The notes beneath the pieces are model-generated. The model did not search any database. It was given only the letters and a program-made list of their open reading frames with translations, and had not been told where the DNA came from. This document shows, one piece after another, positions 40,156 through 52,107 of a stretch of 64,000 nucleotides of DNA. The translations under genes and the position numbers were made by a program. Numbering within the stretch: the stretch's first letter is position 1; each line of letters opens with the position of its first letter. This DNA comes from Palaemon carinicauda (taxonomy: Eukaryota; Arthropoda; Malacostraca; Decapoda; Palaemonidae): contig NC_090729.1 of assembly GCF_036898095.1 (NCBI RefSeq), positions 67,117,274-67,181,273 of the forward strand, read 5' to 3'.

Positions 40156-43065
40156 CTACGCAGAGTTAGGTGCAGGTTTCATAACACTACCTGCGGCTAC
40201 CACAAAATGTTTGACTTCGTGCACTTGTTTCGCATAATGTTTAAAGAAAACGCGCGAGGACTTCCAGCCTGTGAAGTTTTTAAGGCTTTCAAAGTCCATG
40301 CTCTGAAAGAAATTCAGAGATGATGCAACTTTCCTAGGATCATGACCAGCGGGTGTACTGTCGGGATCCGCTCTGCGAATGAAGTAGGTGATTTTCGCTC
40401 TTAATTGTTTCAGTGACAGGTCGCTGCCCGATGTTTCTCCTTTGAAGAGTTGGCCTCCGCCAAAGTTCGAAGTTCTGCGAAGATAGACCTTGAGGCTCTC
40501 TACTGGGCATAGAGAGACATCTTCCTTCAGGGGGCATATTCTCCAGGGGCCCCATCTTTTGGTGGGTAATTCATTTTTGGCGAGAAACGTCGGATCAGGG
40601 GAGAGGGTAACGTCTCCTGTATCGGTAAACAGGATGTGTCCTTCTTCTCTTGATAATGCCACTATTTCGCTGACTCGAGCTCCTGAAGCAAGAGCAAAGA
40701 GATATATAACTTTCTGAGTCAGATCCTTGAGAGGGCATAAATCATTATCCAAGTTGGAAGCGAAATGGAGCACCTTGTCTAGTGACCAGGAGATCGGTTT
40801 CGGTGGGGGTGCTGGGCGTAGGCGAGCACATGCTTTCGGTAGTTTGTTGAAGATGTCGCTGGACAGATCAATTTGGTAAGCATATAGAATTGGTCTGGTC
40901 AAGGCCGATTTGCAGGTTGAAATCGTATTGGCTGCTAATCCCTGTCCATGAAGGTGAATAAAGAAGGACATGCAGAAATCAATCGTGATTTCTTTAGGAT
41001 TTTTTGTCTTGACAAAGGAGACCCATTTCCTCCAGGATGATTCGTATTGCCGTCTTGTGGATTCGGTCTTGTATTCCTCTAGGAAGTCCAGACTTTTCTT
41101 CGAGATCCCAAACCTCTTCTTTGCGGCTATGGAGAGAAAATCATGAGATGAAGGTCCTTGATTTTCGATGATGAAGCGAAGACAGTCGACTTCTGTACTT
41201 GTTGAGAGAGAACTGGGCCCGGGAGAGGGATCAGCTTGGGCTGTAGCTCCAGGACCAGGGGGGTACCAGTTGCTCCGGGGCCACTTGGGAGCCACTAGGG
41301 CCGCTGTCCCTTTGAAGGTTCTCAGTTTGGAGAGGACTTTCAACAGAAGATTGGTGGGAGGGAACAGGTAGATCTTGGACCATCTGTTCCAGTCCAGTGA
41401 CATGGCATCCACTGCTTCTGCCTTGGGGTCCTCGTACGGGGCCACATACCGAGGAAGTTGATTGTTGTCGCTCGTTGCAAAGAGATCTATCTGAAGTTCT
41501 GGGACTTGGTGAGAGATGAAGGAGAACGATCTTGCGTCTAGAGACCATTCCGACTCTATCGGGTTTGTCCGAGATAGAGCATCCGCTGTCACGTTGCGGA
41601 ATCCTTGTAGGTGAACTGCAGACAGGTGCCACTTCTTCTTCTCCGCCAGACGGAAGATTGGGAGAAGCACCTGATTTATCTGGGGCGATCTTGAGCCTTG
41701 GCGATTGAGACAACGAACTACCACCGAGTTGTCTAGGGTTAGACGAATGTGGATCGAGGGCGGCGGGGATAATTTCTTCAGAGTTAGAAGGACCGCCATG
41801 GCCTCCAAGATGTTTATATGGAACGTCTTGAACAGGGGAGACCAGGTGCCTTGAGCCTGTTTTTGGTGGGAGTGACCTCCCCAACCCTCCAGCGAAGCGT
41901 CCGTGTGGATGTTGAGTGATGGAGGGGGGTGTTGAAGAGGAATGGACCTTTTCAGGGCCTTTGCTTCTGACCACGGCTTTAGGAGAAGTCGAAGTCTGTT
42001 TGGAAGCCGTCTCTTGAGGTCTCTTCGAGCGATGGATGCAGAACGTCTCCAGACTCCCGCGGCATCCTTTAGCTGTGCACGAAGCACTGGGTTTGTTACT
42101 GAGGCGAACTGTAGAGAGCCTAGAACTCGTTCCTGCTGGCGTCTTGAAATTCGTTTGGATTTCAGCAGTCGCTTGACAGACCCTGCTATTTCCTTCCTTT
42201 TCTTCTGGGGGATGGAAAGGCGGTGTGACTGAAGGTTCCATTGGATTCCCAACCACTGGAACTTCTGAGCTGGAGAGAGGCGAGATTTCTTCTCGTTGAT
42301 CTTGAATCTCAGGTGTTCTAGGTACTGGGTGACTTTGTTGCAAGATTTTACACAATCTTCGGGCGATGGAGCCCAGACTAGCCAGTCGTCGAGGTAGGCC
42401 ATCACCTGGACGTTTCGGAGGCGGAGCTGTTGTACTATGGCGTCCGCCAGCTTTGTGAAGATCCGAGGGGCCACGTTGAGGCCGAAGGGCATGGCCCGGA
42501 AGGCGTAGCTTTTCCTTTGGAGTCGAAATCCTAGGTAGGAGGAAGCGTGATGGTTCATTGGAACGTGCCAGTAGGCATCCGCCAGGTCTATGGAGACAGT
42601 GTAGGAACCTCGAGGCAGAAGGGTCCTTATCTGTTGAAGAGTCAGCATCTTGAACTTGTCGTTCGCTATGAACTTGTTGAGGGGGGATAAGTCCAGAATG
42701 ACTCTGAGTTTGTTGGAGTCTTTCTTGGGGACACAAAACAGTCTCCCTTGGAACCTGGTGGACTTTACCTTCCTTATCACCTTCTTGTTCAAGAGATCTA
42801 GGACATATTCTTCCAGAAGGGGGGTTGATTGTTGGAAGAATTGCTGGAAGGTTGGGGGTGGTTGAGTCCAACTCCAGCCTAGACCCTTCTTGACGATGCT
42901 GTGTGCCCAGGGATCGAAGGTCCAACGATCCTGGAATTGGCGGAGTCTTCCTCCCACCGGAAGCACTTCATTGCTTCTGGTGTCCCGAGGGCTTGCTGCC
43001 TCGGCCGCTAGCTCCCTTTCCTCCTCTTCCTCTGGAGGGACGGCGAGATGCGTCTCTGCTTGCAC
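40156..43065 (-). CDS. RT-RNase H fused in frame to tyrosine recombinase by a one-base insertion, element D
   Basis: A 969-codon frame. RT (VPKKDSNKLRVILDLSPLNK, VSIDLADAYWHVPM, MPFGLNVAPRIFTK, AYLDDWLVW), RNase H (HTDASLEGWG, NVTADALSR) and the methyltransferase-like tail (DLFATSDN, DAMSLDW, YLFPPTN) run to about KWPRSNWYPP. The frame then continues directly into YR (EVDCLRFIIENQ, SGARVSEIVALSR, HDPRKVASS, FFKHYAK). In A, C and E the two are in different frames. The fusion is caused by six G at 41258-41263 where E has five. The fused product lacks the true end of the RT protein. This could be a natural mutation or a homopolymer sequencing error. All catalytic motifs look intact. Confidence 0.85.
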   Translation of the reverse strand: MQAETHLAVPPEEEEERELAAEAASPRDTRSNEVLPVGGRLRQFQDRWTFDPWAHSIVKKGLGWSWTQPPPTFQQFFQQSTPLLEEYVLDLLNKKVIRKVKSTRFQGRLFCVPKKDSNKLRVILDLSPLNKFIANDKFKMLTLQQIRTLLPRGSYTVSIDLADAYWHVPMNHHASSYLGFRLQRKSYAFRAMPFGLNVAPRIFTKLADAIVQQLRLRNVQVMAYLDDWLVWAPSPEDCVKSCNKVTQYLEHLRFKINEKKSRLSPAQKFQWLGIQWNLQSHRLSIPQKKRKEIAGSVKRLLKSKRISRRQQERVLGSLQFASVTNPVLRAQLKDAAGVWRRSASIARRDLKRRLPNRLRLLLKPWSEAKALKRSIPLQHPPPSLNIHTDASLEGWGGHSHQKQAQGTWSPLFKTFHINILEAMAVLLTLKKLSPPPSIHIRLTLDNSVVVRCLNRQGSRSPQINQVLLPIFRLAEKKKWHLSAVHLQGFRNVTADALSRTNPIESEWSLDARSFSFISHQVPELQIDLFATSDNNQLPRYVAPYEDPKAEAVDAMSLDWNRWSKIYLFPPTNLLLKVLSKLRTFKGTAALVAPKWPRSNWYPPGPGATAQADPSPGPSSLSTSTEVDCLRFIIENQGPSSHDFLSIAAKKRFGISKKSLDFLEEYKTESTRRQYESSWRKWVSFVKTKNPKEITIDFCMSFFIHLHGQGLAANTISTCKSALTRPILYAYQIDLSSDIFNKLPKACARLRPAPPPKPISWSLDKVLHFASNLDNDLCPLKDLTQKVIYLFALASGARVSEIVALSREEGHILFTDTGDVTLSPDPTFLAKNELPTKRWGPWRICPLKEDVSLCPVESLKVYLRRTSNFGGGQLFKGETSGSDLSLKQLRAKITYFIRRADPDSTPAGHDPRKVASSLNFFQSMDFESLKNFTGWKSSRVFFKHYAKQVHEVKHFVVAAGSVMKPAPNSA

Positions 43066-44926
43066 CTCTGTTTGAGCCTCTACCTTTGGGACGAAAGGTA
43101 GTTGTCTGTTGCTCGAAAGCAGGGGTGAAGACCGGTGACTGTGACAACACCGGTTGGGTGACCAATTGAAAGGTCTGTTGTGGCTGAGCTGCCACTTGGG
43201 AGGTAGCGGGTCCCGGAAACTGACGTCTATGTTGACGTTGCTGGGGTTTCTGTTTTAGGGATTTCCTCTTAGGTTGAGGTCCGTCGTCCTGAGAGGGTTT
43301 CCTTTTTCTTGACATGCCCCACTTGTGGAGAAGGTTCCTATTCTCCGTGGCGGCTTTGTCAGTGATTTCCTTCACAACGTCAGAAGGAAAGAGGTGTTTG
43401 CCCCAGATGTTGGAGGAAATCAGCCTCCGGGGTTCGTGTTTCACAGTGGCACCTGCGAACACGAATTCACGACAGGCTCTCCGAGCCTTCATGAAGTGGT
43501 ACAAGTCCTTCATCACTGTAGTCATGTGGGATTTGGAGAGTACCATGTAATGGTCTGGTACTCTGGTGTCACAGGCCATAATTTCAAGTTGGACTTGGTG
43601 AGACATAGATGCTGCGAGCCTCTCCTTCGTATCTTGTTCCCGACGAAGGAGGTGATCGTTGAGCTTAGGGAGGTCTTCATTAAACTGACGTCCGGCGACG
43701 TCAGGATCTAGCTTTCCCACGACGAAAGTATGCTGGATATCCTTCCAGTGTCGAGCGTCAGGGGGAGTAACTATGGAGAAGGGTCTGCACTCCTCCAGTG
43801 CAGGGCAGGCTTTCCCCTCTTCCACAGCCTTAAGGCACGCAGCGAAGGCCTTTTCCAAGAATGGAAGTACCGCATTTTCAGGTGTGACATAAGTAGGGTG
43901 CTTCTTGCTCAGGGCCGGAAGCTTAGAGCAGGTAAAACCCCTACTCTTGAATGTGTTGGCTAGCATAGCCTGGGCCTTCGCGAGATCGAACACTATCTCT
44001 TCCTTCGGTTCGGTCTCTTCCTTAGAGGCAGGTTCGGAACGAAGTCGGACGTAACAGTCCGGCTAGGCCTAAAAGTTTGGGAAGAACTCCACGTCTTCCA
44101 AAGGGACCGTGCCGATCTTGTCGCTGATAAAGATCCTGCCGGTCGCGATAACCATATGCTCAGCATACCTCCACGGGTTGGCATGTGAGCAAGCGGGGAG
44201 ATCCTTAACCGAAATCCTCTTCGGTTCTCTGGATCCCATCATGGACCTGATGAACTCCTGATTCTCCTTTAACCTGTCGTCCATGACGGCTCTAATCAAC
44301 CGGATCATTTCTTGAGTGGAAGAAGAGGGATCCGGGGTCGTGGAGGTAGACGGGATAGATACTTCCGTCGGTGTAGGAGTAGGAGCGGAGATGGAAGGAG
44401 GAGCGACCTCTTGCTCCGACTCGGCGTATTCCACCTGGTCTTCGTCATCTTCAGCTCCTTGAGCCATAAGAGTCTTCTCCGTGTCTTCCGAGACGTCCGA
44501 CATATGTTCGTCATCTTCAGAATCCAGGCGGCACTCGTGCATGGACTGAGCCATGACAACATCAGGTTCCACTGTAATTTGGACAGTGGGAATCGCATCC
44601 TTGGGAACCACAGAATCAGGGGAGGCCTTAGGGAACAGGAGTGACCTCAATTCTTCAGTGGCCAGGTACGGTCCGGTGGCATTCTTCTGGAAGCCACGCA
44701 CCCACTTGCGTAACTTCTCCCGAGAAATGTCCCTGACCTCCGCTGAGGGAGGGTTATGGAAGGCATCAACTAGCTGAGCCTGGCAGACCGTACAATTCAG
44801 TGGGTTCCAGAATTTCAGATCCCCTTTCTTGTCAGCACAAGGGGCGTGAGTCCTGCAAGCCGTATGCCCGTAGAAGTGCGGGCGTTTCACAGCGCAGAAG
44901 TCGAAGTCACACTTCGTCTGCTCCTC
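42968..44926 (-). pseudogene. DIRS-like gag with two premature stops, element D
   Basis: One frame from the acceptor-like site (exon start 44926) to TGA at 42968-42970, broken only by TAG codons at 44069-44071 and 44063-44065, which replace Glu and Tyr of the FEAY block seen in E. Upstream is a complete eight-ligand Cys/His module, WVRGFQKNATGPY and an acidic linker. Downstream is the central domain (FVVGKLDPDVAGRQFNEDLP, ARRACREFVFAGATV) and a long RG/S-rich tail. Beyond the TGA the same frame stays open for over 560 codons, as in C. Confidence 0.87.
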
Positions 44927-47228
44927 CTGTGGAAGAAAGAGAGAATGAGTATGGGGGGAGTCATAAGAATGGCTCTTAAGCTAAGTTAACATTAATCATT
45001 AATTTTAACTTAATGAAGGGAGTGATGCATAGAGATTGAAGTAGTAAAGAAAACATACTCCATGCATCTCGCCCGTCTGGCTACCGCAAGCTTTATCCAT
45101 GGGTAATCCGAGATGGCCAAAGGCACAGGATAGTATTCCCTGAAATTCCACAGGGCAATGGAATTCCGTGGAAAACCAAGGATAAGTTTGGGACTGAGAT
45201 CACTCAGTCCCAGATTAGGAAGTTAACAGGTCCCTTAAGGTAACTGCTTCCGGCAACCAGCCGCGCTAAGATGCACGCAGCATGCTGGAATATTGAAGAA
45301 TGCAAAGGGACAGCATGCTTACTAATAGAACAGTACCAAGGCACTGGTCTAAAGAGTGTAACAGGCTATCTGTTTGCAGTGTAGGGCTATCAGTATACAA
45401 GTGATAGCTAGGAGAAGGGGGTGCAAGTATCCTTGACGCCTCCAGGAGGTTCCGGCAGACCTCCGGCACGCCGGAGGCCGCTCCAGCAGAGTTTCTGGCA
45501 TTAGGACAGACAAAATGTAAGTCAAGAGTAAAGCCAGGGTGGCGGCCGCCGGCACAACGGCGGCACGCCGGCAGAGGAGCGGCGGCTCCGGCGGTCGGAG
45601 GATGCCGGATTGGTGACTGGGATAAGGATGGTTATAGCTGAACCAGGTTGCCGGCAGTGAATGCCGGAACTCCGGTGGCCGACCGGCGGGCGGACGGTGA
45701 AGCTAGGAGGAAGGAGGAAGGCCGTCGGCGGGAGCCGGCGGCGGTCAACAGTCCCCCGGCAAGCGGAGGGGCTGGCGGCATGAGGGTAGGGAGAGTCACC
45801 AAGGTAGGAGGCAGGTATCGCCGACAGTGGAGGCGGCAAGGGACCGGCACCCGGATAGTGAGAGAGACAGGGGGAGGGATGTATGAAGTCCAACCATGGA
45901 ATCCAGACATCCCCCCCTGAGAGGGTGTACCCATGATAGAGGCAGGCTCTATCACCCAGGAGCCGGGGTCGCAGAGGACCGGGGGCTAGGGTAGCCCAAG
46001 GGAGGACTAGGGGACACCCAAGAGAGGAGAGACCTCCACATGTAGAACGCATCCAGTGGCTAACCCCATAGGACACTATGAAGGGTATATGTACCAGAGC
46101 GGACTGCACAAGGAAGCTCAAGGTAGCCCTATCACTCCGCCCTAAGGAGGAGTTGTAGGACAGGGGACAGATGGGTATAGACTAACCTAAGTGTAGGCTA
46201 GGCTATACAAGAGATATGTGGGGAGGGGAGAAGAGAAGAGTCTTCCAAGGAAGGGGATCTGTACCAGAGCGGCCACTAGGGAAAGGGAGGACACTCCCTA
46301 ACCTAAGATAAGGCCGCCAGGCTGAAACGGTTCATGGGTAAAGTTTCAGCAGGGGACAGAGTAACCTTCCAAAACCTAACCTAGAACAGGGCTAGGAGTC
46401 CTGAACTAGGAAGGAAGAAGACATATCGCTATGGCAGTGCAGTCATAGACTACTCCTAGCCATAGAGGAAGGGCTAGCCTAACCTCACTCTCGGACGCAA
46501 CCCTAAGGGGGGGTCATTCCCTTAGGGAGGACTGAGAGGCGATGAATACTCCATTAGACACTTGATCCCCTTACTCAGAAAGGAAATCAAGGCTAAACAG
46601 AGGGAGTGCCAAGGCAGGGGATGAAGGAAGCATATAGTGGTCCTACCAGGAGGTTAGGTTAGGAAGGGACACTAACTAACCTATCCCCTATATGGTCCCT
46701 GAAGGCGAAAAAACACTTGCATCACGGTCGAAAGTATTGTAAAGTAATGCCACTATCTTCATAACTTAGCCTAGGATCACTAATAAAATCATGCATGAAC
46801 ACTTATATACAGGCGCTCTGGCCTGGGGGCTATAGAAGCCGACTGGTATGAGGTCAATCGATGACCGATAAAAAGCGTCGAAACACGATATAAAAGTTCC
46901 TAGCTATGAAGACTAAATAAACTAATGTAATCGATTAGTAAATAAGGCCGGAAGCGTTGTTGTGGCTAACTAAATAAGGCATGCATAACAACAACGACGC
47001 CATAAAATGGCGTGTCCGGTAGAGGCACAGCTCTGCCACAAAACAGCAATTATCTCGGAAAGTAATATTTACTTTACGGTCAGAGCTTAACTAAACAATA
47101 CTGGAACCTTGTACTCAACTTTCCAGAAGAAGGCAAGGCTGAAGGTAGCGACATTACGTAGATGCAAAGCGATAAGTGAAGCACAGGGAAAATCCGTCTA
47201 AGTAGGGCGAGCTACTGAACAAAGGATG
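44927..47228 (-). promoter_or_regulatory. 5' leader of element D
   Basis: No gene. Acceptor-like pyrimidines and CCACAG at 44927-44940 (minus strand). A GCCGGC/CCGGCG-rich tract at about 45430-45860 gives several long compositional frames on both strands that share nothing with known proteins. Confidence 0.55.
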
Positions 47229-47576
47229 GAGACGGACGTGACGTCATTTAAGCAATGGCGCCCGTTTACGTCTCGAGTATCAGTAGTAGCCACGAATGAG
47301 ATTAGCTATGGAACGGCTCCCAGCTATTCTCAGCCCTTACACACCGAAGCATTAACTCTGTTCGGGGTGTAGATAGCTATGTGGCGCGTTAATACATGCG
47401 TCCCCTGTTGATATACGATGTCTTAAAAGGGAAACCTTTAGGATACTCGCTCCAGAAGTTAGAATTCTGTGATAACCTGTGGTTAAATTCTCTGGGAATA
47501 TCTTAGTAGTTATTTACCCAAGGAAGCTACCAAAAAGGAACCTTCCATCAGGACGCCATGGCTTGAGCCCCAAAAA
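47229..47576 (-). repeat. Left inverted terminal repeat of element D
   Basis: Inverted partner of 38835-39178; TGACGTCA at 47239-47246. Confidence 0.9.
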
Positions 47577-48681
47577 ATTTTTATCAGGGGGACGAAAGTA
47601 AAAATTCCCCGTGACATCTTTTTTTGTTTTCTTATTGCTTTGATAATGTGAATTTGATATTAAACGAGGAATATTTAGTGTGAAATGCTGAGGGCCTTGG
47701 AATGCACATAACAAAATGATTGTGAAGGCCTATATAGAGTCGAGTTCCCCTTGAATATAGGACCAGAGAAGTAGCCCTTAAAGTAAAATAAGATACACAT
47801 GAGTTGTCATATAGTAGTTTCAAGCTTCTATCGTTACCCAAGTTCTTGTCATTCTTTTATAGTAAGCTGTGAACCACATAGTAACAATGATGGTATTATA
47901 TGTAGTCCCGCAAATTTGCTTAAATGCTAACGTGTATCTTAAAGACAATAGTTAATCGTTTTGGGTGAAAGAGACTTATAATTAACCTCGGGTGTCTCTG
48001 ATACCATGCTAAGGCAATTCGTCCTTTATATACATCTAATGACACAAGGTTCTTTCCCTATTACCCAATTTGAATCAAAGTAATTTGCTTTCAAAATATC
48101 AGTGGTTAATAAAACATTCACCATCTCCTGAATTAATCTCTCCCATCAGTGTAGATAAGGCTAAAACGAAGATTAAGTCCACTTAAACAATATATTGTAT
48201 AGAACACTTAATCCATTAAAATTTCGGAAAATAATACAATGGATCCATGTACGTCACATTCTATCACTTAACGAGTAGTTTTGACGTAATCCTGTTCGTT
48301 AATACTATGAAAATTGCAAATCTGGATCTAGAATCCAGATCCAGATCATCTCCAAAATTCAAAGTCGTTATCCATGACCTAATATCTATCTGTGGTGAAA
48401 ATTTCTCCCAAATCTGTTGAATATTTTTTACGTATTCCTCTCAATAGATGCACACGCAAATAGATAAACCGACACGATTTTACAACCTCCTTGGCGGAGA
48501 TAATGAAACATGAACCATATGTGAGAAATGTACAGTATTAGCCTATTCATCTGAGAGCTATAGCCTATCAGCATGTTTGAGGAATTTCTTATTGGTAATA
48601 TTTTACTGTTACAGGGAAATATAATCTAGGAAGAAAACTACTTTTTCCTATAGAAAAAATTCCGCTAATGAATAGTTTCAG

Positions 48682-48682
<1 letters not shown>
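47577..48682. other. Spacer between D and Tigger 2, no gene seen
   Basis: AT-rich sequence with no recognisable coding, RNA or repeat feature apart from ordinary low complexity. Confidence 0.55.

Positions 48683-48770
<88 letters not shown>
48683..48770. repeat. (TA)n microsatellite, left part
   Basis: Pure TA run ending exactly at the Tigger 2 terminus CAGTGAACCC (48771). With 51429-51544 it appears to be one tract split by the transposon. Confidence 0.95.
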
Positions 48771-48773
<3 letters not shown>

Positions 48774-49446
48774 TGAACCCTCGTTTATCGCGATAGATAG
48801 GTTCCAGACCCGGCCGCAATAGGTGAAAATCCGCGAAGTATTGACACCATATTTACCTATTTATTTAACATGTATATTCAGACTTTTAAAACCTTCCCTT
48901 GTACGTAGTATTGTTAACAAACTACCCTTTAATGTAAAGAACACTTAATGTATGTACTACAGTACCCTATACTAAAACAAGCACAAATATTGAAGGCGAT
49001 TTTATATCATGCGTTACATAAACACGCCAAAAAGGACGATAAAAAATGGCAACCAAAATTTGGTTTACGTTTCTCTGATCATAATGAAGAAACAAACACA
49101 TTTAGTGTACTGTACACATCTGTGTATAGGTTAGTTTTGCATCGATTATATTGATTATACAGTATGTTGATTTTGTTATTTCCAATGTTTTACTCAACTT
49201 TTCTTAGGACTTCCAAATGAAATGTTTTTCTTTATGACGCCGCCTGAAACGACGGCGTCATAAAGTACGCTCAGTAAACAACCACGCTCAGTAAACAAAG
49301 AAGGCATTCAACGCGCATGATGAAAGTGATAAATAATGATATTTACAGTAAAAGCTTTTAGAAAATATGTTATTACAAATATTATCTACCGTATCTATAT
49401 AAAATTATACAGTACATACTATACGTAGCAAAGCAGAAAAACAATT

Positions 49447-49449
<3 letters not shown>

Positions 49450-49531
<82 letters not shown>
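49450..49531. repeat. (AG)n microsatellite
   Basis: About 82 bp of AG dinucleotide inside Tigger 2. Confidence 0.97.
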
Positions 49532-49535
<4 letters not shown>

Positions 49536-49838
49536 TTTATGTACGTAAATGTAAATTTTAAACAAAAAAAATATGATAGGTTACAACACGTACTGTATAT
49601 TCTTCAGACTTTTAAAACCTTCCCTTTAACTTAATGCATACAGTACTAAACTAAAACAGGCACAAATATTAAAATGTTAGAATATCAAAGTAAAAAATAA
49701 AGATTGTTACTGTACCCACCACGAAAGAAGTTCAAGAAAAACTTGAATGATGACGGTGATGAATTTGCTGCACAGTAGAAATGATGATGATGAAGCTGAT
49801 GATGTCTTCTACTGTGCAGCCAATGATAGTACAGTATT

Positions 49839-50318
49839 TTACATCTGTTCAGACGGAGGTGTCTTTTCCTGGGACACCTCTTCAACTTCTTCCTGAGACA
49901 CTTCTTCAATTTCTTCCGAGGACATTGTGATCGGAAGTTGCTGCCGCTGCTTCTTTATTCGCAAGAGCATCATGTAGGGAGTCATGTGTTCATCGATCTT
50001 GTTGCAGAATTGTACAGAACGAACCGTATCCTCGTCCCACTCTTGCGACATTTCTTTCACCTCATTCGCATGCTTGCAGAGCTTGGCAAGCCGTTCTAAT
50101 GTTAAGCCCGTTTCTTCGACATTTTCTTGGATCTCTTCCTGTGTTTCACTGTCTTCTTCACTGGCCGATTTCGTCAGGTCTTCCAGGTCTGCGGCCGCGT
50201 AACTTTTACTGTCTTTTAACATATCGAGAAGCGTCACCTTCTCAGTAATTGTCATCATCTTTCGGTGGTGTTTAGGCTCACTACCAGCCTTAGTAGAAGC
50301 AGAACACTTGGGAGGCAT
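49839..50318 (-). CDS. Deleted Tigger transposase: N-terminal HTH joined to C-terminal tail
   Basis: ATG-started frame of 159 codons. Residues 1-45 or so (MPPKCSASTK, KVTLLDMLKDSKSYAAA) match the start of the CENP-B-type helix-turn-helix of Tigger transposases. The sequence then jumps to a Glu-rich segment and an LTLERLAKLCKHA, WDEDTVRSVQFCNKIDEHM, YMMLLRIKKQRQ region resembling the C-terminal tail of such proteins. The second DNA-binding half and the whole DDE catalytic domain are absent, so it cannot catalyse transposition. The frame itself is clean. Whether the product is made, for example as a competitor for DNA binding, is unknown; a simple deletion relic is the default view. Confidence 0.65.
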   Translation of the reverse strand: MPPKCSASTKAGSEPKHHRKMMTITEKVTLLDMLKDSKSYAAADLEDLTKSASEEDSETQEEIQENVEETGLTLERLAKLCKHANEVKEMSQEWDEDTVRSVQFCNKIDEHMTPYMMLLRIKKQRQQLPITMSSEEIEEVSQEEVEEVSQEKTPPSEQM

Positions 50319-50621
50319 TGTACAGTAGGGTTTAACAGAAAGTTAAATAAAAAGTTCAACTTAAAACAGTCACTCACAGCACATATTAAAGTTCACAATA
50401 ACTTAGCAACGTCTACACAGTGATACGGCGGGAGACAAAATGACCGCGGAAAGATGCTGCAGGTTGGAGAAGCGGTCAAAACACCAATCACAGGCTAGAT
50501 TAAAAAACTTGGGTTCTGATTCATCATCTATCAGCGCTTGAACCAATCACAACCCGTCTTATATGCTACGTAGGTTACCAATTCAAAGTATAAGATACCC
50601 TGCGTACAGTAAACTGTACAG

Positions 50622-50663
50622 TAATAATAATAATAATAATAATAAATAATGATACTGTAATAA

Positions 50664-50718
<55 letters not shown>

Positions 50719-50774
50719 TTCAATAACAACAACAACAATAATAATAATAATAATAATAACAATAATAATAATAG
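50622..50774. repeat. (TAA)n compound microsatellite
   Basis: TAA-rich tract with interruptions. A long poly-Leu frame on the minus strand is an artefact of it. Confidence 0.93.
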
Positions 50775-50809
50775 CTTTTCGTACGCTATTTTACGCTTTT
50801 GTTGTAGGA

Positions 50810-50820
50810 TGTGTGTGTGT

Positions 50821-50883
<63 letters not shown>
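50810..50883. repeat. (GT)n-(CT)n microsatellite
   Basis: Short GT run followed by about 60 bp of CT. Confidence 0.95.
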
Positions 50884-50889
<6 letters not shown>

Positions 50890-51425
50890 TTATTCGAAAT
50901 GTGATTCTTGCAACAAAGAATATTATTGGATGCAGCACTACGTACGTATACATACAAAAGATTCATGGAAAAGAAGTACATCCATTACATTTGTAGTACA
51001 GTAGTAGCCAACAGCAGCCTTACACCATTCTAATATGGTATAACTGCATCTGATTTGCATTTCATGTTCGATTTAATTTTACTTCGTACTGTATACAGTA
51101 CTGTACTGAATTATCGTATGATCACATTCTCTTTTCGTGTTTTATTTCTTTCTGTGCTTAATTATATGTCATATGTAATGCAATGAACAATCAGTAAGAG
51201 CAGATATTACTAATTACAGTATTAATGGAATTACAGGTAACGAAACATCGTATTTGGGATCTTCAGATATCGCGGTATTTTCGAAATTTCCGGAAAATCT
51301 GCGATATGTATATATATATATGGGTTATGAAAAAAATCCGCGATATGTATATATATATGGGTTATGAAAAAAATCCGCGAAGTGGTGAATCCGCGATGGT
51401 CGAACCGCGAAGTAGCGAGGGTTCA

Positions 51426-51546
<121 letters not shown>

Positions 51547-51584
51547 GGATTTTGAGCGAAGCGAAAAATCTATTTTTGGGTGAG

Positions 51585-51931
51585 ATGGCCATGTCGTCCT
51601 GATGGAAGGTTCCTTCAGTAGCTTCCTTTGGGTATATATGACTACCATAAATATTCCCAGAGAATTAAACTAAAGGTTTCACAGAATTCTAACTTCTGGT
51701 GCGAGTACCCTAAAGGTTTCCCTCTAGGATATCGTATATCAACAGGGGACGCATGCATTAACACGCCACTTGGCTATCTGCACCCCACATAGCGTTTACG
51801 CTTCGAGGGGAAAAGGTGGTGAGGTAACTGAGGAGCCATTCCAAAGTAACCATTCCTTCGTTACTGTTACGGTACTCGCAACGTAAACAAACCGTCCGCC
51901 ATACTGTGTGACGTCACGTCCGTCCTCATTC
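51585..51931 (-). repeat. Right inverted terminal repeat of element E
   Basis: Recurs inverted at about 60337-60680. Contains AACGTAAACAAACCGTCCGC and TGACGTCA (51909-51916) near its inner end. Confidence 0.9.
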
Positions 51932-52012
51932 TTAGTACAGCTTCCAACCGGCTTCTGCGATACAGTATAGCAGCGAGGGGCCTGGCAGGCTGAACTGGAA
52001 CAGTTGGGCGGG

Positions 52013-52107
52013 TCCATCAGGACGACATGGCCATCTCACCCAAAAATAGATTTTTCGCTTCGCTCAAAATCTGTTTTTTGGGCTCAAACCATATCGTACT
52101 GATGGAA
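52013..52107 (-). repeat. Internal complementary region (ICR) of element E
   Basis: CCATCAGGACGACATGGCC, the core CGCTTCGCTCAAAATC, and a slightly decayed inner end CCATATCGTACTGATGGAA. Confidence 0.85.

Larger units (their letters stand above)
38795..47576 (-). mobile_element. DIRS-like retrotransposon D (full length, defective)
   Basis: Minus-strand element of about 8.8 kb with its own ITR subtype (GCCATGG instead of GACATGG, and inner GACGTCACGTCC). Gag has two stops. The RT/RNase H and YR frames are merged into one 969-codon frame by a single extra base. Its left terminus (about 47576) ends at CTTGAGCCCCAAAAAA against ATTTTTATC. Confidence 0.92.

Noticed and set aside
41231..42925. 564-codon frame over the RT of element D considered as an independent gene
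   Set aside because: It is the gag/YR-frame extension read across RT; treated as part of the overlapping-frame observation, not a separate gene.
45522..46121. 199-codon Pro/Arg-rich frame on the minus strand, with overlapping frames on both strands
   Set aside because: Produced by the GCCGGC-rich leader of element D; no homologous frame in the other leaders.
50583..50981. 132-codon frame rich in Leu and Arg-Glu
   Set aside because: Translation of (TAA)n and (CT)n microsatellites.
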